A DNA stretch of 45,924 nucleotides from an uncultured Mycoplasmatota bacterium (GCA_900547775.1 URHW01000007.1:1-45924); one strand, 5' to 3'; counted from the stretch's first letter, positions 1 to 8,662 are shown. Notes: generated from the letters alone by a model not told the origin. Translations and numbers: made by a program.

Positions 1-142
1 TAAGTGGGGATTTAGTACGTGTGCGTGGCAAGCGCGCATGCGGATTCTCCTTTTGGAGCAATACGCGCTTGGCACAACCCAAAGCGCCTTTTGCGAGTAT
101 ATATACACGCGAAAGGCGGCACATTTTCAACATTTGAAAGGC
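1..142. repeat. Structured repeat, copy A (matches 34991-35132)
   Basis: This segment aligns without gaps to 34991-35132. Positions 21-142 differ at only four sites and positions 1-20 match more loosely. It contains two hairpins: GTGGCAAGCGCG pairing (one mismatch) with CGCGCTTGGCAC around a CTCC-TTTT-GGAG inner stem, and a long near-palindrome at about 85-118 centred on GTATATATAC with CGCCTTTTGCG/CGCGAAAGGCG arms. The second copy lies just downstream of DGR target 1. Open frames across it look incidental, because the two copies conserve the pairing and not a protein. Confidence 0.8.
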
Positions 143-263
143 CTTTGACTTTTTCAGGGTGCTATGGTGGACGTGGGTTTTGGACGTTTGTGATAGGCAT
201 GCGCTTGTCATATTATTAATTTTAGTTTTTGCAAGTGTTTAACGAGCAAAAACGGTTTAGAAA

Positions 264-269
264 TATAAT
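264..269 (+). promoter_or_regulatory. Possible -10 box for the TR transcript
   Basis: A TATAAT hexamer lies about 90 bp upstream of the template region. No good -35 element is visible at the normal distance, so this is a weak call. A promoter here would give an RNA that runs through the TR to the terminator at 676-700. Confidence 0.3.
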
Positions 270-359
270 TATGCGGGCTATAACTATGTGAATAGATTTA
301 TAGTAGGAATTATGCTATTTAAAGTACGGGCTATGTTGTGCTTGGGTCCATTGGTTTGG

Positions 360-477
360 TGGTGGTCCTTGTCTCCTAACAACTTCAATGGTGACAACGC
401 TAACGTTTGGAACGTTAACGGCAGCAATGGCAACTTCGACAACAACAACGTGAACAACACTAACGGCGTCCGTCCTT
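360..477 (+). other. DGR template region (TR)
   Basis: This 118-bp stretch matches VR1 (34704-34821) without gaps. All 19 differences fall on TR adenines: 13 of the 15 Asn codons are changed in VR1, plus one AGC codon changed to GGC. Read in the target frame it begins WWSLSP and ends GVRP, and the Asn codons are almost all AAC, so adenine mutagenesis yields NNC codons and cannot create a stop. The 3' end (TTTTCTCTTAAA) resembles the VR1 sequence ATTTCTCTTAAG but differs in a few bases and one indel, as expected for IMH* versus IMH. The TR lies upstream of the accessory genes and RT on the same strand. Confidence 0.95.
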
Positions 478-675
478 ATTTTCTCTTAAATTAAAATTAA
501 AGTTGAGTTCATGGCAATGTCTATTAGGGAACAAGACCACATGATAGAGAAACAAGCATATTCCTTTAGATTACGCTAGTACAGGTGATCTTCGAATATT
601 ATATTAGGAGTTATGATTTGTTAGTAGGGGTATTTTGCCTTCGAAAGTGAGCTGTAATGTACTTAATATATGTAG

Positions 676-700
676 GAAGCACGCAAATGCGTGCTTTTTA
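676..700 (+). terminator. Intrinsic terminator after the TR
   Basis: AAGCACGC pairs with GCGTGCTT across an AAAT loop and is followed by a T run. It separates the TR transcript from the protein genes of the cassette. Confidence 0.8.
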
Positions 701-732
701 TAATTGTTGTTTACGGATAAGGAGGAGTATAG

Positions 733-1095
733 ATGGGTAAGCAATTGGATATTTATAAGAGATTTAAGGCTAATAATCCTGATAAGTATTATTTATTTAA
801 GGGAGGAATATTTTATTATTTTTTAGCTGAGGATGCTGAGTATTTTAATAATAAGTGTGGGTTTAAGTTAACTGCTTTTGGAGATAGTGTTAAATGTGGT
901 TTTCCAGTAAGTGCGCTTGAAAAGTATTTATATTTATTTAAAGAGGAAAATATTGAGTTGATAAGTGATGATAGTGGGCCTGAGAAAATAGTGGTTGATA
1001 TTATTAGGGGTATTGATTTAAGTAATACTACACCAGAAGATGCAGTAAATATTTTGGCGGAGTTAAAGGAAATGTTAGATGAAAAACAGTTATAG
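733..1095 (+). CDS. MutS domain-I-like DGR accessory protein
   Basis: This 120-residue protein resembles the N-terminal mismatch-recognition domain of MutS and nothing else of MutS. Residues 6-40 (start YKRFKANNPDKYYLF, then GGIFYYF, then AEDAEYF) and about 50-75 (FGDSVKCGFPVSALEKYL) follow the MutS pattern of a helix, the G-x-FYE motif, an EDA segment and the CGVP-x-HA-x-x-YL stretch. The mismatch-wedging Phe is kept, but the Glu of the FYE motif is Tyr here. There is no clamp and no ATPase domain. A strong AAGGAGGAG ribosome binding site precedes the ATG. It overlaps the avd-like gene by 17 bp and is the first gene of a three-gene DGR operon. I recall MutS-like companions being reported in some DGR surveys. 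A role in handling TR/VR heteroduplexes is inference. Confidence 0.7.
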   Translation: MGKQLDIYKRFKANNPDKYYLFKGGIFYYFLAEDAEYFNNKCGFKLTAFGDSVKCGFPVSALEKYLYLFKEENIELISDDSGPEKIVVDIIRGIDLSNTTPEDAVNILAELKEMLDEKQL

Positions 1096-1432
1096 TTGTA
1101 TTAAGGATGAGTTTAGGATATTGTCTGAAGTTAAGAAGTTATTGGTGTATGTTGATGGGTATGTTTGTGAGAATTTTCCTAAGAATAAGAAGCATTTGAA
1201 GGTATTGTTGTTTGATGAGTGTAAGAGTTTATATATGAATATTGTACGTGCTAATAACACTGATGGGAGTGTTAAGAGAAAGTATCAGGTTGAGGCTATG
1301 TGTAATATTAGTTTTATAGATTTTACTGTTGGTTATATGTATGATTTAGGGATTTTGGTTAGTAGAAGGTATAGTAGTATTGTTAGGTTATTATCTAATA
1401 TAGATACTATGGTTAGAGGGTGGAGTAAATAA
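1079..1432 (+). CDS. avd: Avd-like DGR accessory (four-helix bundle)
   Basis: This is a small basic protein of 117 residues, helical throughout by composition, with the spacing of conserved hydrophobics seen in the Avd/S23-like four-helix-bundle family (FPKNKKHLK near residue 34, VKRKYQVEAMC near 65, LGILVSRRYSSI near 90). In characterised DGRs Avd forms a basic pentamer that binds the RT and the TR RNA and is essential for mutagenic homing. The start is inside the upstream gene, with AAAGGA eight bases before it. The RT starts 14 bases after its stop. The family assignment rests on size, composition and position next to the RT; sequence identity within this family is usually low. Confidence 0.8.
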   Translation: MKNSYSCIKDEFRILSEVKKLLVYVDGYVCENFPKNKKHLKVLLFDECKSLYMNIVRANNTDGSVKRKYQVEAMCNISFIDFTVGYMYDLGILVSRRYSSIVRLLSNIDTMVRGWSK

Positions 1433-1446
1433 AAAGGGTCGGTTAT

Positions 1447-2517
1447 TTGTATAATAATTTATTGAGTTTTGATAATATTAATGAGGCTTATAGGGTTGTT
1501 AGAAGTAAATGTAGAAACAAAAGAATTATTTTGAGGTTTGATTTGCACAGAAATATTAATTTGTATAATATTTTGTTTGATTTGCATTATAAGAGGTATG
1601 AGCTTGGTTGGTATAACATTTTTATTATTAATGAGCCTAAGTATAGGCTTATTATGAGTGAGAATATTAGGGATAAGGTGGTTAATCATTTAATTAGTAG
1701 TACTATATTAATTAGGGCTTTGGATAAGAAGTTAATATATAGTAATGTTGCGACTAGAGTTGGTAAGGGTAGTGGCCTTGCTAATGATTTGTTAATGAAA
1801 TATTTGAATAATATCTTACTTAAGCATAGGCGAGTGTACTGTTTAAAGATGGATGTTAAGAAGTATTTTTATAATATTGATCATGATATTTTAAAGAGAA
1901 TGCTTAAGCAAGATATTAAGGATAAAGATGCATTAGATATTGTTTTTAAGGTAATTGATAGTACTGATGAAGATTATGTTAATGAAGATATAGATAGGGT
2001 TAGGTATAAGGAAATAGAGAGGGTTAAGTTACTTAATATTATTGATAAAGAAAAGGATAAGAAGATAAAGGAGTTATTAAGTATTCCTTTATATAATAAG
2101 GGTAAGGGGCTCGGTATTGGTAATATGACTAGTCAAATACTTGCAGTTTATTATTTAAGTGAGGTAGATCATTTTATTAAAGAGGTGTTGGGTGTTAAGT
2201 ATTATATTAGATATATGGATGATTTGATTATTTTAGGTAGTGATTTTGAGTATTTAAAGTTTGTTTATAATATGGTTAGTAGAAAGATGAACGAGTATGG
2301 TCTTGCTTTAAATAGTAAGAGTGGGATTCATGAGTTAAGTAGAGGTTTTAGTTTTTTAGGTTATACTTATAAACTATCTAATAAGATAGTTATAAGGGTT
2401 AATAATGCAACTTATAGAAGGGTTGGTAAGCATTTAAGTAGTTTGGTTAAATATGATATAGAAATGTTTAAAAGAAGTATGATAAGTTATAAGGGCTTTT
2501 TTTCTAGGTGTAATTAA
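1447..2517 (+). CDS. DGR reverse transcriptase
   Basis: This is a 356-residue group-II-intron-related reverse transcriptase of the DGR type. Motif A is at residues 135-145 (MDVKKYFYNID, catalytic Asp 136). The DGR-diagnostic motif IGNMTSQ is at 224-230, where retrons and group II introns have QG-x-x-x-SP. YMDD is at 256-259, and FLGY follows in the RT7 region. There is no maturase or endonuclease domain. The start is a TTG with AAGGGT just upstream; no ATG gives a full N-terminus. It copies the TR RNA into cDNA with adenine-directed errors, and the cDNA replaces the VR of target genes. A lysine-rich insertion of about 50 residues separates motif A from motif 4. Confidence 0.95.
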   Translation: MYNNLLSFDNINEAYRVVRSKCRNKRIILRFDLHRNINLYNILFDLHYKRYELGWYNIFIINEPKYRLIMSENIRDKVVNHLISSTILIRALDKKLIYSNVATRVGKGSGLANDLLMKYLNNILLKHRRVYCLKMDVKKYFYNIDHDILKRMLKQDIKDKDALDIVFKVIDSTDEDYVNEDIDRVRYKEIERVKLLNIIDKEKDKKIKELLSIPLYNKGKGLGIGNMTSQILAVYYLSEVDHFIKEVLGVKYYIRYMDDLIILGSDFEYLKFVYNMVSRKMNEYGLALNSKSGIHELSRGFSFLGYTYKLSNKIVIRVNNATYRRVGKHLSSLVKYDIEMFKRSMISYKGFFSRCN

Positions 2518-2553
2518 TTATATATTTGTGATAAAATTAGTTAGAGGTGTAGT

Positions 2554-3573
2554 ATGTTTACAATTTATGATTATTTAGATTATTATAAGAATTGTTCTTT
2601 TGAGGAAGTTGGATTTAATCAAATGGATGCAATGCTTTTTGCTTGTTTAGTTTATTTACCGATAAAGTCTTTTAGTGAAAATAAAAGTTATAAAGATTTT
2701 GTTTCTTATGCTTATACATTTTATAAAGATGATTATAGTGGTGTTATGAAACCTAGTTCTTTTGCTCTTTTAAATAAAATTAAAACTAGTAAGAGATATG
2801 AAAATATTATAATTAGTAATTTTAAAAACGTTAGAAATAATGATACGCAGTTTGGTGCGATGAGTGTTAGGTTTAATGATAATCTACTTATTGCTTTTAA
2901 GGGTAGTGATAGTTCTTTAATTAGTTGGATTGAGAATTTAAGACTTAATTATCAGTATCCGACTTATACACAAAACAAGGGCATCAAGTACGCTAAGGAT
3001 AATATTTTAGATAGTGATAAGAATGTTTATTTAGTAGGTCATAGTAAGGGTGGTAATCTTGCAATGTGTGCGGGGATGGAAATACCTAGTGGTTTAAGAG
3101 ATAAAGTTAAGGTTATTTATAATTTTGATGGTCCTGGTTTTTTAAAGAAAGAATATGAGAAGAAATTTAATTTAATTAAAGAGAAAGTTGTTAATATAGT
3201 ACCGACTGGTTCTGTTGTGGGAATGTGTTTGTATAATGATAATTTTAAGTCTGTTAAGAGTAAAGATTTGGCTTTTGGTGAGCATTATCCAGTTGGTTGG
3301 GATGTGTTTGGCGAGTTTTTTGTAAAGACTAGTTTGTCTAGAGTTAGTAAGCAAATTCATGAGATGACTACAACAAATTTAGATGCTGTTGATAAGAAAC
3401 AGTTAGGCGAAACAATAGAGGAATTATGTAAGGGGTTAGGTGTAGATTACGATTCTGATTTTCATTTAAGTATGAGTGAAATATGGGAAATAATAAGAAA
3501 TATGAAAGGTATTGATCCTAAAGTATATAAGTATTTAACTAGTGTGATGCAGACGCTTATGAAAGTTAAGTGA
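2554..3573 (+). CDS. DUF2974 / Mbeg1-like alpha/beta hydrolase
   Basis: This 339-residue protein has a lipase-type nucleophile elbow, GHSKGGN, at about residue 162, preceded by the FKGSDSS strand-turn (about 113) typical of class-3-lipase-like folds. These features and the length fit the DUF2974 (Mbeg1-like) family of predicted cytoplasmic hydrolases, whose substrate is unknown. No signal peptide is visible. The start has AGAGGTG six bases upstream. It follows the RT gene by 36 bp on the same strand, so read-through from the DGR operon is possible, but nothing suggests it is part of the DGR. Confidence 0.8.
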   Translation: MFTIYDYLDYYKNCSFEEVGFNQMDAMLFACLVYLPIKSFSENKSYKDFVSYAYTFYKDDYSGVMKPSSFALLNKIKTSKRYENIIISNFKNVRNNDTQFGAMSVRFNDNLLIAFKGSDSSLISWIENLRLNYQYPTYTQNKGIKYAKDNILDSDKNVYLVGHSKGGNLAMCAGMEIPSGLRDKVKVIYNFDGPGFLKKEYEKKFNLIKEKVVNIVPTGSVVGMCLYNDNFKSVKSKDLAFGEHYPVGWDVFGEFFVKTSLSRVSKQIHEMTTTNLDAVDKKQLGETIEELCKGLGVDYDSDFHLSMSEIWEIIRNMKGIDPKVYKYLTSVMQTLMKVK

Positions 3574-3577
3574 GAGT

Positions 3578-3733
3578 ATGAATAAACTTAAAAGAATTAT
3601 TTATGTGATATGTGCAATGCTAATTTTTATTGTTATTTTATTACTTTTAGTTGTGCATACTTTTAATCATACTGAGGTTAATAATGATAGTGGTACTGTT
3701 TATGTTAAACCTTTAAAAGGGATAGGCTGTTAA
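3578..3733 (+). CDS. Small single-pass membrane protein (51 aa)
   Basis: An ATG four bases after the lipase-like stop opens a 51-codon frame. Residues 7-27 form one uninterrupted hydrophobic helix rich in Ile and Leu, after a basic MNKLKR start, followed by a polar tail ending in Cys. The TGAGAG upstream is a weak ribosome binding site and lies within the end of the previous gene, which suggests translational coupling. The function is not recognisable. Confidence 0.55.
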   Translation: MNKLKRIIYVICAMLIFIVILLLLVVHTFNHTEVNNDSGTVYVKPLKGIGC

Positions 3734-3802
3734 GTATTTCTGAATATAAAATTTATGAATGAAAAATTAGCTATTATTCTTATTATTAGTACTTTAAAAA
3801 GG

Positions 3803-3830
3803 ACTAGAGAGCACACTCTAGTTTTCTTTT
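3803..3830 (+). terminator. Intrinsic terminator before polC
   Basis: ACTAGAG and CTCTAGT form a 7-bp stem around AGCACA, followed by TTTCTTTT. Confidence 0.8.
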
Positions 3831-3906
3831 GAAAATGAACCTTAAAGTGTTTTTTTATTTTGATAAATAATGTATAATTATATTTGTGAGTAAGCAGGAG
3901 GAGTTT

Positions 3907-6900
3907 ATGGATAATGCGTTAGAAAGATTTTTTAATAAGATAGATTTTAACAATAGAGAAACATTTAAAGATGCTAAAGTTGTTAAGGTTGTTGTTAATA
4001 ATAAAAATGATTCTTGGGAAGTATATATTCATGCTCCTAGTTTTTTAGATATAAATGCATTAAATGAGTTATCTCTTTTGGCGTCTAAGGGTATTGAAGA
4101 TGTTAGTACAATTAATATTATTGCTGATTATGATAGTTATAGTGATGATGATGTTAAAGAGTGTTTTTTGTTTTATTTAAATAGTTTGTGTACAGATAAT
4201 CCTTCATTAATGAGTTTAGTTGATGGTGTAGTTAATATTAGTGATAGAGTTATTAATATGTCTTTATCTAGTAGAATGGAATGTGATTTGCTTAGTAGTC
4301 ATGCTTCTAAGTTATTGAAACTTTTAAGTAATGCAGGATTTAAGGGTTATGAGATAACTTCTATTGTTAGTGATGAAGCAAGTAGTAGTGTTAAGAAAGA
4401 GATTCAAAAAAGAGAAGAACCTAAGATTAAGGAAGAGCCTCAGTATAAAGTTATTGTTGGAGAAGAGATTAAAAGTAAAACTATTACTGAAATTAAGGAT
4501 ATTTTAGGAGAAGAAAATAATGTTACTTGTGAGGCATATATTTTTGGTGTTGAAGAGTTTGTTTCTAATAAAAGTAATTTTAGAATTTTAACTTTAAAAA
4601 TTAGTGATAAGACTGATAGTATTCTTGCTAAGATTTTTTCTAGGGATGAAGAAGAGTTTAATAAGTATAAGAGTGGATTAAAGGAAGGTAAATGGTATAA
4701 GTTTAGGGGTTATATTAAAAATGATACGTTCGCTAAGGATTTGGTTTTTAATATACGTGATGTTAATGAAATACCTGATAAGACTGTTAAGTTTAAAGAT
4801 GATGCTGAAGAGAAGAGAGTAGAACTTCATGCTCATACGATGATGAGTCAGATGGATGCGGTTACGAAATTCGATTTAGATAAGCATTCTTGTGAACTTA
4901 TTACGAATGCAATTAATGCTGGATATAAGGCTGTGGCGATTACTGATCATAATGGTTGCCAAGCATTTCCTATATGTTATGAGATTATTAAAAATCATAA
5001 TAAGGGAGTGGAAGATGAGAGTAAAAGATTTAAGGGCTTGTTTGGGACTGAACTAACTCTTGTTGATGATACAGTTAATATTGTTGTTAGACCAAGTGAT
5101 TTATCTCTTATGGAGACAGAGTTTGTAGTGTTTGATACAGAAACGACTGGTTTTAATGCCGGTGGTGGAGATCAAATGATTGAAATTGGTGCGGTTAAGA
5201 TTTGTAATGGTGAGATAACAGATAGGTTTGATGAACTTATTGATCCGGGTAGGTCTCTTCCTTCTAAGATTACTGAGGTAACGCATATTACTGATGATAT
5301 GTTAAAGGGTAAGGATAATGAAGAAAATGTTACTAAACGTTTCTTAGAGTGGAGTGGAGATGCTCCAATGGTTGCTCATAATGCTAAGTTTGATATTTCT
5401 TTTATTGAGATGTCCATGAAAAAGTATAATTTGGGAGAGTTTAAAAATACGGTAGTAGATACTTTGGAGTTATCAAGAGCAATTGATCAGGAACACTCTC
5501 GTCATAGTTTGTCAGCACTTGTTAAAAGATATGATGTAAATTTTGATGAAGATGCACACCATAGGGCGGATTATGATGCTGAAGGAACGGCGCTTGTATT
5601 TTATAAAATGCTTAAGAGACTTGCTAGTCAAAATTATAAAGTAATAAGTGATTTAGATAAGTTAATTAGTAAGGATGAGATTTATAAATTTGGGCGTACT
5701 TATCATTTTAATGCAATCGTTAAAACTAAGGAAGGACTTAAAAATTTATTTAAAATAGTTAGTTTAGCAAATACTACTTATTTATATAAGACACCTAGAA
5801 TTCCTAGAAGTAAGTTGAATGAATTAAGAGAAGGTATATTAATTGGTAGTGGATGCTCTGAGAGTGAAGTCTTTATGGAGGCTAAGAGTAAAGATGGAGA
5901 AGAACTATCTAATATTATTCGTTTTTATGATTATGTAGAAGTTCAACCACCTGAGGTTTATGGACATTTGCTGCAAACTGGTGATTTTGGAAATAGTGCT
6001 GAACTTATTAATCATATAAAAAAAATAGTTGATGCAGTAGAGACTACGGGTAAGATAATGGTAGCGACTGGTGATGTTCATCATTTCTTTAGGGAAGATA
6101 AGATTTATCGTGAGATTATTATTAATCAAAAGGTTCCTGGTGGCGGAAGACATCCGCTTGCTAAGAGTAGTATAACTGAGATACCTTCTATGCATTTTAG
6201 AACTACTAAAGAGATGCTTGATGATTTTAGTTTCTTAGGTGAAGATGTTGCTAAGAGAATTGTTATTGAGAATACTAATAAGATTGCTGATCTGGTTAGT
6301 GAGTTTGAAGTTATTCCAGATACTGGTGGAACGCCTTTTTCTCCAAGAGTTAAGGCTGATGATGGTAAGACTTATTTGGATTGTCCAAGAGTTGTTACTG
6401 ATTTAGTTTATGATAGAGCAACTAGTTGGTATGGACAGGAACTTCCGATTATTATTGAAGAGAGAATTGGTAAAGAATTATATGGTGATATAGTATATAA
6501 GATTTGTAAAGAAAAAGTTAGTGCAACAATGAGTTCTGATGATCCATCTTTTGAAAGAACTGTTTTTGATGAGGTACACAAAAGTATTTATACTGGTGTA
6601 GATTATGTTAAAGAAATGGTTCATGATTATGTTAAAGAGCACTGGAGTGAAGAAGACGGTGAAATGAGTGATTCTGCACTAGATAAAAAAGTTAAGAAGA
6701 GTTTAGGCGGTATCATTGGTGGTGGATTCGATCCAATATATTTGATTGCTCAAAGACTTGTTAAACACTCTAATGATGAAGGGTTCTTAGTTGGATCAAG
6801 AGGTTCAGTAGGTTCATCATTTGTAGCTACGATGATGGGTATTACTGAAGTTAATCCACTAGCAGCGCATTATAGGTGCTTAAAGTGTAAAAGAAGTTAT

Positions 6901-8511
6901 TTCCAAGATGAAGAAGGAAATGATTTAAGTTTAAATTACTCATGTGGAATTGATTTACCTGATCGAGTTTGTGAATGTGGTGAGAAATTATATAAAGATG
7001 GTCATGATATGCCATTTGCAACATTCTTAGGCTTTAATGCAGATAAGGTTCCAGATATCGATTTGAACTTTTCTGATTTAAATCAAGCAAGTGCTCATGA
7101 ATATACTAAGGTACTATTTGGTGTTGATAATGTTTATCGTGCTGGTACGATTGGTACTGTTGCAGAAAAAACAGCATTTGGTTTTGTAAGAGGTTACGCT
7201 GAAGATAAAGGTATTATCTTAAGAAATGCTGAAATAGAAAGATTAGCTATTGGTTGTACTGGTGTTAAAAGAACTACAGGTCAGCACCCAGGTGGTATCG
7301 TTGTTGTTCCTGATTATAAGGAAGTTTATGATTTTACACCATTCCAGTATCCAGCAGACGATGTAACAAGTGCTTGGAGAACAACACACTTTGGTTATCA
7401 CTCAATTGAAGAATGTTTACTTAAGTTAGATATTTTAGGTCACTCAGATCCAACACAGCTAAGAATGATTCAAGATTTAACTAAGATGGATGTAAGTAAA
7501 GTGCCACTTGATGATAAAGAGACGATGAGTATTTTCTCGAGTACTAAAGCGCTAGGCGTAACAAATGAACAAATTATGTGCCCAACTGGTACTTTAGGTA
7601 TTCCAGAGTTTGGTACTAACTTTACCATTGGTATGGTTGATGAAATTAAACCAACAACTTTTGCCGAACTTATTAAAATCGCAGGACTTTCACATGGTAC
7701 TGATGTATGGCTAGGTAACGCAAGAGATTTATGTACGCCCGATGAGAATGGCAATATTAAAGTTCCATTTAAAGAAACTATTGGCTGCCGTGATGATATT
7801 ATGGTTTATTTGATGCAACAAGGCGTTGAACCTATTAAAGCATTTAAAATAATGGAGTTTGTTCGTAAAGGTAAAGCTAGTAAACCTAAAGAAAAAGAAA
7901 CTTGGGAGAAACATAAACAAACAATGATTGATAATCATATTCCAGATTGGTACATTGAGAGCTGTCATAAAATTAAATACATGTTCCCGAAAGCGCATGC
8001 AGCAGCATATGTTATTTCAGCATTCAGAATAGCTTGGTTTAAGGTTCATATGCCAGTATATTTTTATGCGTCATGGCTTACTAGTAAAGCAACAGATTTT
8101 GATGTTGAAACAATGACGCTTGGATATGAAGGAATAAAGAAAAGAATTACGGAAATTCAAGCTAAGGGTTTTGAAGCGACTAATAAAGAACTTGGTTTAC
8201 TTGAAAGTTTAAAGGTTTGTTTAGAGGCGTGTGCTAGAGGTATTAAATTTTTACCAATTGATTTATATGATAGTAATGCAAGTGTATGGGGAGTTTATGA
8301 TGAAACAAGTATTAGACCACCATTTTCATCAGTTGATGGGTTAGGTGAAACAGTTGCTAAGCAAATTGTTAAGGAAAGAGAAAATGGTAAGTTTATAAGC
8401 GTTGAAGACTTTCAGTTACGTGGTAAAGTCAGTCAAACTTTAGTTGAAAAACTACGTTCTATGCATGTTTTAGATAATATGCCAGAATCTAGTCAGTTAA
8501 GTTTATTTTAA
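3907..8511 (+). CDS. polC: DNA polymerase III alpha subunit, PolC type
   Basis: This is the replicative Gram-positive polymerase, here about 1534 residues, somewhat longer than the usual 1430-1450. In order: an N-terminal region and OB fold (to about 290), a PHP domain starting at ELHAHT (about 307), a DEDD proofreading exonuclease inserted in the PHP domain (FDTETTGF about 408, HNAKFDISFI, DYDAEG), then the polymerase core with GSRGSVGSS, a four-Cys zinc site (CLKCK and CECGEK), PDIDLNFS (about 1049) and the C-terminal HhH region, ending in the clamp-binding peptide QLSLF. I place the start at the ATG at 3907 because AGGAGGAG lies just upstream; the in-frame GTG at 3886 would put that site inside the gene. 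A TATAAT at 3873-3878 is its likely -10 box. Confidence 0.97.
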   Translation: MDNALERFFNKIDFNNRETFKDAKVVKVVVNNKNDSWEVYIHAPSFLDINALNELSLLASKGIEDVSTINIIADYDSYSDDDVKECFLFYLNSLCTDNPSLMSLVDGVVNISDRVINMSLSSRMECDLLSSHASKLLKLLSNAGFKGYEITSIVSDEASSSVKKEIQKREEPKIKEEPQYKVIVGEEIKSKTITEIKDILGEENNVTCEAYIFGVEEFVSNKSNFRILTLKISDKTDSILAKIFSRDEEEFNKYKSGLKEGKWYKFRGYIKNDTFAKDLVFNIRDVNEIPDKTVKFKDDAEEKRVELHAHTMMSQMDAVTKFDLDKHSCELITNAINAGYKAVAITDHNGCQAFPICYEIIKNHNKGVEDESKRFKGLFGTELTLVDDTVNIVVRPSDLSLMETEFVVFDTETTGFNAGGGDQMIEIGAVKICNGEITDRFDELIDPGRSLPSKITEVTHITDDMLKGKDNEENVTKRFLEWSGDAPMVAHNAKFDISFIEMSMKKYNLGEFKNTVVDTLELSRAIDQEHSRHSLSALVKRYDVNFDEDAHHRADYDAEGTALVFYKMLKRLASQNYKVISDLDKLISKDEIYKFGRTYHFNAIVKTKEGLKNLFKIVSLANTTYLYKTPRIPRSKLNELREGILIGSGCSESEVFMEAKSKDGEELSNIIRFYDYVEVQPPEVYGHLLQTGDFGNSAELINHIKKIVDAVETTGKIMVATGDVHHFFREDKIYREIIINQKVPGGGRHPLAKSSITEIPSMHFRTTKEMLDDFSFLGEDVAKRIVIENTNKIADLVSEFEVIPDTGGTPFSPRVKADDGKTYLDCPRVVTDLVYDRATSWYGQELPIIIEERIGKELYGDIVYKICKEKVSATMSSDDPSFERTVFDEVHKSIYTGVDYVKEMVHDYVKEHWSEEDGEMSDSALDKKVKKSLGGIIGGGFDPIYLIAQRLVKHSNDEGFLVGSRGSVGSSFVATMMGITEVNPLAAHYRCLKCKRSYFQDEEGNDLSLNYSCGIDLPDRVCECGEKLYKDGHDMPFATFLGFNADKVPDIDLNFSDLNQASAHEYTKVLFGVDNVYRAGTIGTVAEKTAFGFVRGYAEDKGIILRNAEIERLAIGCTGVKRTTGQHPGGIVVVPDYKEVYDFTPFQYPADDVTSAWRTTHFGYHSIEECLLKLDILGHSDPTQLRMIQDLTKMDVSKVPLDDKETMSIFSSTKALGVTNEQIMCPTGTLGIPEFGTNFTIGMVDEIKPTTFAELIKIAGLSHGTDVWLGNARDLCTPDENGNIKVPFKETIGCRDDIMVYLMQQGVEPIKAFKIMEFVRKGKASKPKEKETWEKHKQTMIDNHIPDWYIESCHKIKYMFPKAHAAAYVISAFRIAWFKVHMPVYFYASWLTSKATDFDVETMTLGYEGIKKRITEIQAKGFEATNKELGLLESLKVCLEACARGIKFLPIDLYDSNASVWGVYDETSIRPPFSSVDGLGETVAKQIVKERENGKFISVEDFQLRGKVSQTLVEKLRSMHVLDNMPESSQLSLF

Positions 8512-8534
8512 GGATTACTTCGGTAATCCTTTTT
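8510..8534 (+). terminator. polC terminator
   Basis: GGATTAC-TTCG-GTAATCC, a 7-bp stem with a stable TTCG loop, is followed by five Ts and starts at the polC stop codon. Confidence 0.9.
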
Positions 8535-8601
8535 AAGTTGGATTATTTTCATTGAAAAAAAAGTGACGGAAACGGCAAAAATTTTTAGTGGAATAAGTAG
8601 T

Positions 8602-8642
8602 AGTGTACTATAATCATTAATTTGATCAAGTACACTTTTTTT
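8602..8642 (+). terminator. Second hairpin with T-run before the pseudouridine synthase gene
   Basis: AGTGTACT pairs with AGTACACT across a loop of about 19 nt and is followed by seven Ts. No gene is visible between this and the polC terminator, so it is either a back-up terminator or the end of a very short RNA. Confidence 0.6.
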
Positions 8643-8662
8643 ATGGCTTTTAAATTACATTA

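Larger units (their letters stand above)
276..700 (+). ncRNA. Putative DGR RNA (TR plus 3' spacer)
   Basis: A possible -10 box at 264-269 and a strong intrinsic terminator at 676-700 bracket the template region and about 200 nt of downstream sequence with no gene. In the Bordetella phage DGR the reverse transcriptase and Avd work on an RNA that holds the TR and a downstream spacer needed for priming, and the 478-675 stretch sits in the equivalent place. The ends are inferred. An open frame over 288-494 continues the reading frame of the variable proteins but has no ribosome binding site, so I treat this as RNA, not as a protein gene. Confidence 0.5.

Noticed and set aside
19..219. Open frame across the repeat at the left edge
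   Set aside because: The matching repeat at 34991-35132 keeps stem pairing but not this frame past the repeat, and there is no ribosome binding site.
288..494. A 68-residue protein read from the template region
   Set aside because: It is in frame with the target proteins only because the TR copies their sequence. No ribosome binding site is present, and a DGR TR acts as RNA.
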